Shown here: positions 36,885-42,372 of the stretch, one piece after another
Layout of the letters: each line of letters opens with the position of its first letter
Numbering within the stretch: the stretch's first letter is position 1
From: Flavobacterium xanthum
Lineage (GTDB): Bacteria > Bacteroidota > Bacteroidia > Flavobacteriales > Flavobacteriaceae
Assembly: GCF_900142695.1 (NCBI RefSeq)
Contig: NZ_FRBU01000028.1
Coordinates: forward strand, 1 to 42,372
Length of the DNA stretch: 42,372 nt
Reading direction: 5' to 3'
Translations under genes and position numbers: made by a program
The notes under the pieces: generated by a model
Told to the model about the DNA's origin: nothing
Database searches by the model: none
Seen by the model: only the letters and a program-made list of their open reading frames with translations

Positions 36885-36916
36885 CTTGTGGGACTAAATA
36901 AAGAGTAATAAATTTG
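36885..36916 (+). promoter_or_regulatory. lysA promoter
   Basis: CTTG (36885-36888), 20 bases, TAAATTTG (36909-36916). The ATG follows 16 bases later, so the leader is very short. Confidence 0.5.
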
Positions 36917-36932
36917 CTCAAAATTAATAATC

Positions 36933-38153
36933 ATGCAATCAAAAGACTTAGTACAATTAGCAGAACAATTTGGCAGTCCATTATACGTTTATGATGCCGA
37001 AAAAATACAATCTCAGTACAATAGATTATCAAAAGCTTTTTCAAAGGTAAATAAGTTGCGTATCAATTATGCAATGAAGGCTTTGTCAAATGTAGCTATA
37101 CTTCAATTATTAAAAGAAATGGGATCAGGATTAGATACAGTTTCTATTCAAGAAGTATTACTAGGACTTCATGCAGGATATGAGCCGGATAAAATATTTT
37201 ATACTCCTAATGGTGTTTCTTTAGAAGAGATTGAAGAAGTCAATGCCATGGGTGTTCAAATAAATATAGACAACTTATCCATTTTGGAACAATTTGGAAC
37301 AAAATACCCAAATGTTCCAGTATGTATCCGTATAAATCCGCACGTAATGGCTGGTGGAAATGCAAATATATCTGTTGGTCATATTGACAGTAAATTTGGT
37401 ATTTCGGTTCACCAATTGCCTCATTTAGTTCGTATTGTCGAAAACACTAAAATGAACATTGTAGGGATACACATGCATACTGGTTCTGATATTTTGGATA
37501 TCGAAGTATTTTTATATGCTGCAGAAATATTATTTGATGCCGCAAAAAACTTCAAGAATCTTGAATTCCTAGACTTTGGAAGTGGATTTAAAGTGCCTTA
37601 TAAAAAAGACGATATCGAAACTGACATCGAAGAATTAGGTAAAAAATTATCAAAAAGATTCAATGCCTTTTGTACTGAATACGGAAAAGAATTAACCTTG
37701 ATATTTGAACCAGGGAAATTTTTAGTAAGTGAAGCTGGTTACTTTTTGGCGAAAGTAAATGTCGTAAAACAAACTACTTCGACAGTTTTCGCAGGAATTG
37801 ACAGTGGTTTCAATCACTTAATCCGTCCAATGTTCTACGGCTCACAGCACCATATTGAAAATATTTCACATCCAAAAGGAAAGGAGCGTTTCTACTCCGT
37901 AGTAGGATATATATGCGAAACAGATACTTTTGCAAACAATAGAAGAATTGCTGAAATTAAAGAAGGCGATATCTTAGCTTTTAGAAACGCTGGAGCATAT
38001 TGTTTTTCCATGGCTTCCAATTATAACTCGAGATACAAGCCCGCCGAGGTTTTGTGGATGAACGGCGAAGGACATTTAATCAGAGCGCATGAAACCTTTG
38101 AAGACTTGCTTAAAAATCAAATTCCGTTACCCGTTGCAGTATCAACAGAATAA
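36933..38153 (+). CDS. lysA: Diaminopimelate decarboxylase
   Basis: LysA decarboxylates meso-diaminopimelate to lysine, the last step of the pathway. It is a fold-type III PLP enzyme. NYAMKALSN (45-53) carries the Schiff-base Lys49. HTGSDI, FGSGFKVPY and FEPGKFLVSEAG form the phosphate and barrel motifs. CETDTF holds the second-subunit cysteine and AYCFSMASNYNSR closes the active site. At 406 residues it is full length. It is monocistronic, with its own promoter and terminator. It lies beside gltBD but is not joined to it. Confidence 0.96.
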   Translation: MQSKDLVQLAEQFGSPLYVYDAEKIQSQYNRLSKAFSKVNKLRINYAMKALSNVAILQLLKEMGSGLDTVSIQEVLLGLHAGYEPDKIFYTPNGVSLEEIEEVNAMGVQINIDNLSILEQFGTKYPNVPVCIRINPHVMAGGNANISVGHIDSKFGISVHQLPHLVRIVENTKMNIVGIHMHTGSDILDIEVFLYAAEILFDAAKNFKNLEFLDFGSGFKVPYKKDDIETDIEELGKKLSKRFNAFCTEYGKELTLIFEPGKFLVSEAGYFLAKVNVVKQTTSTVFAGIDSGFNHLIRPMFYGSQHHIENISHPKGKERFYSVVGYICETDTFANNRRIAEIKEGDILAFRNAGAYCFSMASNYNSRYKPAEVLWMNGEGHLIRAHETFEDLLKNQIPLPVAVSTE

Positions 38154-38157
38154 ACTA

Positions 38158-38191
38158 AATAATCCCATTTGCGACCGTAAATGGGATTATT
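38158..38191 (+). terminator. lysA terminator
   Basis: A perfect 13-bp stem (38158-38170 with 38179-38191) is followed by T, 5 bases after the stop. Apex ATTTGC-GACC-GTAAAT, a variant of the shared motif. Confidence 0.92.
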
Positions 38192-38276
38192 TTTTACATT
38201 AAAACCAATCTCCTCGTAAAATTATTTTATTCCAAAAAATAATCAATCCTTAACATATTCAGTAAAAGAGTTTCTT

Positions 38277-38284
38277 TACTTTTG
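38277..38284 (+). promoter_or_regulatory. Promoter -7 box of the PhoA-type phosphatase gene
   Basis: TACTTTTG, 27 bases before the ATG. The -33 element is not clear, which could mean activator dependence. Confidence 0.4.
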
Positions 38285-38310
38285 AAAACTTACAAAAAAA
38301 TTCACAAACA

Positions 38311-39726
38311 ATGAATAGACGGAAATTTTTCAAGAATGGCTCTTTATTTGCAATTGGTGCTACATTCTTAAATCCATTTGAAGGAAATGCAAACGAACTT
38401 GATTTTGACACTTTAAAAAAGAATTCAAAAGCTAAAAATATCATTGTGATCGTTAGCGATGGAATGAGTATTGGTACATTAAACATGGCTGACTTATACC
38501 TGAATAGAAAAACGGGAAAAGGCAGCAATTGGATTCAACTATATAAAGATAATAAAGTAACTCGAGCATTGATGGATATGGCTTCAGCATCATCAATTGT
38601 CACCGATTCTGCTGCAGCAAGTTCTTCTTGGGGAAGTGGTTTTCGTGTCAAAAATGGCTCCTTAAATGTTGGCATAAACGGAGAAGAATACCTTCCAATA
38701 TGGCAAAAATTCAAAAAAGCAGGAAAAATGGCGGGATGTGTCACTACTGTTCCAATCACACATGCCACACCTGCGGGTTTTTGTATTGCCTCAAAAAGTA
38801 GAAACAGTCAGGAAAGTATTGCCGAAATGTATCTTGACTTAAAATTTGATATCATGATGGGTGGCGGAAATAACTATTTCTCCTCCGAAAGCCGCAAAGA
38901 CAAACGTGATCTGTACCAAGAATTTTCAAAAAATGGATTTTCTGTGGTAAAAACTAAAAGTGAAATGTTAGCTTGTGATAACACCAAACCAATACTTGGA
39001 GTTTTTCACAATGATGGGCTTCCTTATTCAAAAGACAGAGAAAGCAGTAAAGAACTAACTGGAACTATTCCAACTTTAGCAGAAATGACGGAACGTGCCA
39101 TTGATAAAATGAAGAACCATCCCAACGGCTTTGTACTGCAAGTTGAAGCAGGAAAAGTAGACTGGGCAGCACATGGAAATGATATCACTGGATTACTTTA
39201 TGATCAAGTAGCTCATGATGAAGCTGTAAAAGTTGCTATTGATTTTGCTGAAAAAGATAAAAATACGTTGGTCATTATCACCACAGATCATGGGAATGCT
39301 AATCCGGGAATTATCTACGGAAAAGATGCAGATGCTAATTTTGATAGTGTCCAAAATTACAAACAAACCAACGATTGGATTTTGAATGGAATTGGCCAAG
39401 AAACATCTGTATCACAAGCAATTGAAAGAATTGAATATGCAAATAAAACGATTCTAAAAGAAGATGAAGCCAAGGAAATTTTGAATTTTTATTCGAATAT
39501 TAAATTAGAAGAAGGTCTTTATAATCCGAAACATTTGCCTTTCAAAGCGTTGGCTGACATTCAAAAGAAACACAATTCAGTGGGCTGGATCAGTATGGAT
39601 CATTCTGCGGATTATAGTGAATTAGCGATGTATGGACCCGGAAGCGAATTACTAAAACCTTTCATAAAAAACACCGACCTACATTATTTAATGCTAGAGG
39701 CGGCTGAAGTAGAAAATAAATTTTAG
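38311..39726 (+). CDS. phoA: Alkaline phosphatase, PhoA family, Tat-exported
   Basis: A metal-dependent phosphomonoesterase with the E. coli PhoA fold. The N-terminus NRRKFFK followed by a moderate hydrophobic stretch and GNANE is a twin-arginine signal, so it is probably exported folded. Asp50 (VSDGMS) and Ser100 (VTDSAAA) correspond to metal ligand Asp51 and nucleophile Ser102 of PhoA. Further metal ligands appear in QVEAGKVDWAAHGND, TTDHGN and SMDHSAD. An arginine in SRNSQE may serve as the phosphate-binding residue. At 471 residues it is complete. It is convergent with pafA, which encodes a second, unrelated-mechanism phosphatase. Confidence 0.93.
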   Translation: MNRRKFFKNGSLFAIGATFLNPFEGNANELDFDTLKKNSKAKNIIVIVSDGMSIGTLNMADLYLNRKTGKGSNWIQLYKDNKVTRALMDMASASSIVTDSAAASSSWGSGFRVKNGSLNVGINGEEYLPIWQKFKKAGKMAGCVTTVPITHATPAGFCIASKSRNSQESIAEMYLDLKFDIMMGGGNNYFSSESRKDKRDLYQEFSKNGFSVVKTKSEMLACDNTKPILGVFHNDGLPYSKDRESSKELTGTIPTLAEMTERAIDKMKNHPNGFVLQVEAGKVDWAAHGNDITGLLYDQVAHDEAVKVAIDFAEKDKNTLVIITTDHGNANPGIIYGKDADANFDSVQNYKQTNDWILNGIGQETSVSQAIERIEYANKTILKEDEAKEILNFYSNIKLEEGLYNPKHLPFKALADIQKKHNSVGWISMDHSADYSELAMYGPGSELLKPFIKNTDLHYLMLEAAEVENKF

Positions 39727-39744
39727 AGTCTAACTTTAAATCAA

Positions 39745-39777
39745 AAAACTCCTATCTTAATCAAAGACAGGAGTTTT
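39745..39777. terminator. Terminator between the two phosphatase genes
   Basis: AAAACTCCT (39745-39753) pairs with AGGAGTTTT (39769-39777), extended inside by TCTT/AAGA after one mismatch. A and T runs on both sides allow use by both convergent genes. Confidence 0.88.
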
Positions 39778-39805
39778 CTATATTCAAAAAAAACCTTAAT
39801 ATAAA

Positions 39806-41422
39806 TTATTTTTTTTCCAAAAGCGTTTCCAAAACTTCAGATTCAGTTCCATTAGGAAATGGAATTTTCAACATTTGTGAAAGCGTTGGTGCTATTTGAG
39901 TAATGTATTTTTTAGTGTGCAATTCTCCTTTTGGAACTTGCCATCCATAAAAAAGTAAAGGAACATGTGTATCATAACTATTAGGTGAACCATGTGTAGT
40001 ACCTGTAGCTTGATATTGCATATAACCCGCCTTATCGAGTATAACTAAATCACCATTTTGTTTAGGATCATATCCTTTAGATATAAAACTCAAAAAATAA
40101 TCATCTCCTGACGAAGCTAAAATTTCTTCTTCAGTATACACTCGTTTAACTTGTTCTTGTGTCATCAAAAAATCCTTAAAACTTTGTTTCACTTTCCCCA
40201 ATTCTAAACCTTTTTGTTTAATAGTTTCTTTATTAAAAAAAAGATTAAAGTTAGAATAATCCAATATCAAATCAGAACCAAAGGTTTCGTTTGAATGTTT
40301 TTTTAATGCCGCAACAATGTCTTTAGAAGGAATATTTTTAACATTGTATTTGTTGTCTTTTAAATAATTTGGATTCTCAGCTCCAGCGTGATCAGCAGTT
40401 AGAAAGAGCAAATAATTATCCTTTCCAACGGTTTTATCCAAATAGTTTAAAAACTGAGCAATGGTTTGATCCAAACGCAAATAAGTGTCTTGTAGCTCCA
40501 TAGAACGAGGTCCAAAAGTATGTCCTACATAATCTGTAGAAGAAAAACTAACAGTCAAAAAATCTGTAATTTCATCTTTCCCTAATTGTTCTTTTTCTAT
40601 AGCTTTCATAGCTAATTCTGCCAAAATATCATTGCCAAAAGGTGTAGTTCTTAAAACATCTGCTCCTTTTTCTTTATAAATTTTACTCAAATCATACGGA
40701 AAAACTGGTGCATTGGCTTTATCTAATTTACCTTCATAAGGATTATCGTCAGCAAGACTTTCATTATAAGTAGCAATTGGCTTCAATAAATCCCAACCTT
40801 TATTAATGTAATTCATGTACCGTTTTTCTTGGTTGAATTCCGTTACCCAACTAGGCAATGCTGAACCATAAAAAGTACTTGAAATAAAAGATCCAGTTTT
40901 GCTGTACCAAAAAGCCCAATTGGCAAAATGACCTGCAGGTAAAATTGCTCCTCGATCTTTAATACTCAAACCGATTACTTTACCTTTAAAATTCGTTGCC
41001 ATACGTAACTCATCAGTAATAGTTGTACTTAATAAATTTTTAGGAGACATTGCTCCTTCTTTATCTGTCCCATCACCGACTAATTTTACAGAAGCGTCAT
41101 CCGTGCAATACATATCTTTTCCAATAGCTTTGTTGAACCAATCATTTCCAACTATTCCATGTGTTGACGGAGTTGTTCCAGTATAAATACTCGCATGACC
41201 TGGAGCTGTGTAGGTTGGCACATAATTATAATGCATATTATGAAAAGTATATCCATCATTCATTAACCGTTTAAATCCATTATTTGAAAAATCATCTGAA
41301 AAACGATATAAATATTCCATTTTCATTTGATCTACCACTATACCTACGACTAATTTGGGGCGTTGTTGCGCTTGTGAGTTTAAAGACATTATGAATGTCA
41401 AAAACAAAATAATTCTTTTCAT
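39806..41422 (-). CDS. pafA: PafA-type alkaline phosphatase
   Basis: This secreted phosphatase of the nucleotide pyrophosphatase/phosphodiesterase-like branch uses threonine as nucleophile. A Sec signal peptide (1-19, ending SQAQ) precedes VVGIVVDQM with metal ligand Asp31. TYTAPGHAS gives nucleophile Thr72, GNDWF gives Asn93, and SIKDRGA gives Lys155 and Arg157. All four match the Elizabethkingia PafA residues 79, 100, 162 and 164 with a constant shift of 7. Metal ligands follow in SSTDYVGH (Asp297, His301), TADHAG (Asp344, His345) and a late THGSP histidine. PafA is known in Flavobacterium for phosphate-repressible and phosphate-insensitive activity. At 538 residues it is full length. Confidence 0.95.
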   Translation of the reverse strand: MKRIILFLTFIMSLNSQAQQRPKLVVGIVVDQMKMEYLYRFSDDFSNNGFKRLMNDGYTFHNMHYNYVPTYTAPGHASIYTGTTPSTHGIVGNDWFNKAIGKDMYCTDDASVKLVGDGTDKEGAMSPKNLLSTTITDELRMATNFKGKVIGLSIKDRGAILPAGHFANWAFWYSKTGSFISSTFYGSALPSWVTEFNQEKRYMNYINKGWDLLKPIATYNESLADDNPYEGKLDKANAPVFPYDLSKIYKEKGADVLRTTPFGNDILAELAMKAIEKEQLGKDEITDFLTVSFSSTDYVGHTFGPRSMELQDTYLRLDQTIAQFLNYLDKTVGKDNYLLFLTADHAGAENPNYLKDNKYNVKNIPSKDIVAALKKHSNETFGSDLILDYSNFNLFFNKETIKQKGLELGKVKQSFKDFLMTQEQVKRVYTEEEILASSGDDYFLSFISKGYDPKQNGDLVILDKAGYMQYQATGTTHGSPNSYDTHVPLLFYGWQVPKGELHTKKYITQIAPTLSQMLKIPFPNGTESEVLETLLEKK

Positions 41423-41752
41423 ATTAAATTTTTATAATTAAAACAAAAATACAACTTAAAGTTTAATCAAACTCTGATGAAACACATATGGATGACAAAT
41501 TAATATATTCTTAACTTCATTAAAATATTTACGGAAACATTAATCAGCCAAGTTTAAATAGTTATTTAGCTGCTTAAAAAGAGAGCATATTGAAAAAGAT
41601 AAATTTAGATTTCAATATAGAGCAATACAAAAAATTAATTTTAATTGTTCAGATTATCAAACATCCTTAGGATAATCTCAACCTTTGAACTTAACTGTTA
41701 AAAAATAAATTTAGTAATCATGATTACGAGCATTCTATATTCTAAAACCAAA
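41423..41752. other. Intergenic region between pafA and the tRNA genes
   Basis: These 330 A/T-rich bases have no coding potential. They contain the pafA promoter (41444-41471), an inverted repeat AGATTATC 41651-41658 / GATAATCT 41671-41678 with a 12-base spacer, and a perfect 14-bp palindrome at 41714-41727. Nothing else is recognised. Confidence 0.55.
41444..41471 (-). promoter_or_regulatory. pafA promoter
   Basis: Read leftward: TTTG (41471-41468), 16 bases, TATTTTTG (41451-41444), 21 bases before the ATG. Both boxes are exact. Confidence 0.65.
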
Positions 41753-41786
41753 AAAACTTCAGTTCGCGTTAGCTAACTGAAGTTTT
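41753..41786 (-). terminator. Terminator after tRNA-Leu
   Basis: A 12-bp perfect stem (41753-41764 with 41775-41786). On the minus strand it follows tRNA-Leu by 2 bases and ends in a T run. Apex on the plus strand GTTCGC-GTTA-GCTAAC, matching the shared motif. Confidence 0.9.
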
Positions 41787-41788
41787 AG

Positions 41789-41874
41789 TACTCAGAGCGG
41801 GACTTGAACCCGCACGAACATTGCTGTTCACTGGATTTTAAGTCCAGCGTGTCTACCAATTTCACCATCCGAGC
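41789..41874 (-). tRNA. tRNA-Leu (anticodon UAA)
   Basis: The minus strand folds as an 86-base class II tRNA. The acceptor stem GCTCGGA pairs with TCTGAGT (two wobbles). The anticodon loop reads CTTAAAA with TAA as anticodon, the variable arm is long, and the T loop is GTTCAAGTC. The CCA end is not encoded. It is 6 bases downstream of tRNA-Phe. Confidence 0.95.
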
Positions 41875-41880
41875 TTTTTG

Positions 41881-41953
41881 TGGTACCTCCAGGGATCGAA
41901 CCAGGGACACATGGATTTTCAGTCCATTGCTCTACCATCTGAACTAAGGTACC
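41881..41953 (-). tRNA. tRNA-Phe (anticodon GAA)
   Basis: A 73-base tRNA on the minus strand. The acceptor stem GGTACCT pairs with AGGTACC, the anticodon loop is CTGAAAA with GAA, and the T loop is GGTTCGATCC. CCA is not encoded as such (the gene is followed by CAAAAAG after the discriminator A and one C). Confidence 0.95.
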
Positions 41954-41956
41954 AGT

Positions 41957-41981
41957 ATACTTTTCTACTACTGAAAAGTAT
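41957..41981 (-). other. Hairpin immediately upstream of tRNA-Phe
   Basis: ATACTTTTC and GAAAAGTAT (41957-41965 with 41973-41981) form a perfect 9-bp stem with a 7-base loop, 3 bases before the mature tRNA-Phe 5' end. It could be a processing signal or part of a promoter/operator for the tRNA pair. Confidence 0.5.
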
Positions 41982-41988
41982 TTATAAC

Positions 41989-42020
41989 AAAAAACCCCTC
42001 ATCTATTGATGAAGGGTTTT
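41989..42020 (-). terminator. Terminator after 5S rRNA
   Basis: Bases 41991-42003 pair with 42008-42020 around a 4-base loop. The one non-canonical position is G-U on the minus strand (C-A on the plus), and the minus-strand copy ends in TTTTTT. It separates the rRNA operon from the two tRNA genes. Confidence 0.8.
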
Positions 42021-42025
42021 TAAAG

Positions 42026-42134
42026 AAAGGCGACGACATACTCTCCCACATAACTGCAGTACCATCTGCGCAGGCGGGCTTAACTACTCTGTTCGGGATG
42101 GGAAGAGGTGAGCCCCGCCGCAATAACCACCTTA
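42026..42134 (-). rRNA. rrf: 5S ribosomal RNA
   Basis: The minus strand shows the 5S core: GGTGGTTATTGCGGCGGGG at the 5' side, CCCATCCCGAACAGAG (loop B/C region), TAAGCCCGCC, GATGGTACTG and a 3' end GTCGTCGCC that pairs with the 5' end. Ends are estimated to within a few bases. Confidence 0.95.
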
Positions 42135-42250
42135 AGAGGTTATAATTGCTTTGGGCAATTACTGCAATGGTATTTATCTTGTGATAATTACCAATTACAT
42201 AATATCTTAACATACTGAGATAAAGAAAAATTTTGTTGTTAGAAAGTTTC

Positions 42251-42274
42251 TTCTCCCCGATTGCTCGGGGAGAA
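42251..42274 (-). other. 23S-5S spacer hairpin
   Basis: A perfect 10-bp stem (42251-42260 with 42265-42274) has a GCAA (GNRA-type) tetraloop on the minus strand, directly after the 23S 3' end. Probably an rRNA processing element; no T tract, so not a terminator. The remaining spacer (42135-42250) is A/T-rich without clear features. Confidence 0.6.
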
Positions 42275-42277
42275 AAG

Positions 42278-42372
42278 CGTACATAAGCTTACGGGTTATT
42301 AGTACTACTCGACTATGACATTACTGCCTTTACATCTATAGCCTATCAACGTAGTCATCTCCTACGACCCTT
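42278..42372 (-). rRNA. rrl: 23S ribosomal RNA, 3' end (partial)
   Basis: The minus strand carries the conserved 23S 3' terminal sequence with GATAGGCTATAGATGTAAAG, GTCATAGTCGAGTAGTACTAA and ACCCGTAAGC. The gene runs off the right edge of the window. The 3' boundary is estimated by alignment from memory with E. coli 23S after GTACTAAT. Confidence 0.9.

Noticed and set aside
41968..42213. Minus-strand open frame over the 5S rRNA region
   Set aside because: It overlaps the 5S gene and its terminator; the bases are explained by RNA.
42251..42274. Terminator between 23S and 5S
   Set aside because: The stem is strong, but no T tract follows on the minus strand and the position inside the rRNA operon suits processing instead.

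Overview
The window is a stretch of chromosome from a low-GC member of the Bacteroidota, almost certainly Flavobacterium or a close relative. The evidence is the family content (TonB receptors with carboxypeptidase-regulatory-like domains, a DUF4249 lipoprotein, a FecI/FecR/receptor trio with an STN domain, a PafA-type phosphatase, a fused cyclophilin-FKBP), the lack of Shine-Dalgarno sequences, and many promoters of the Bacteroidota type (TTTG, 16-20 bases, then TAnnTTTG).

Layout. 1-3.5 kb: end of an unknown gene, a small membrane ORF, a CsaA-like protein, a perhydrolase-like alpha/beta hydrolase, a cyclophilin-FKBP fusion and a lipocalin. 3.5-6.6 kb: housekeeping genes trmD, rplS (with a structured leader) and icd. 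6.7-10 kb: a TonB receptor followed by its DUF4249 lipoprotein. 10.2-12.9 kb: thiN, a hydrolase lipoprotein and rlmF. 13.3-18.7 kb: a cell-surface signalling unit of sigma factor, anti-sigma factor and STN-bearing TonB receptor, with no SusD partner. 18.8-27.4 kb: uvrB, an unknown envelope protein, a TerB-like protein, an esterase, a dipeptide epimerase plus an oxoamine-synthase-like PLP enzyme, a DUF1456 protein plus an atypical SDR, and a small secreted plug-like protein. 27.4-38.2 kb: core metabolism with selO, sucC, gltBD and lysA. 38.3-41.4 kb: two convergent alkaline phosphatases of different families. 41.7-42.4 kb: the 3' end of an rRNA operon on the minus strand (23S end, 5S, then tRNA-Phe and tRNA-Leu).

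Most of the window is ordinary core genome. The signals that genes do not explain lie between genes. (1) A minus-strand promoter and a G-U-supported terminator sit in the leader of the STN TonB receptor, predicting a cis-antisense small RNA. (2) Two copies of a structured intergenic repeat have conserved ends and compensating stem changes. (3) A G-U-containing 10-bp stem lies in the rplS leader. (4) Five terminators share one apical motif. I could run no searches; all functional statements rest on motifs read by eye and family knowledge.
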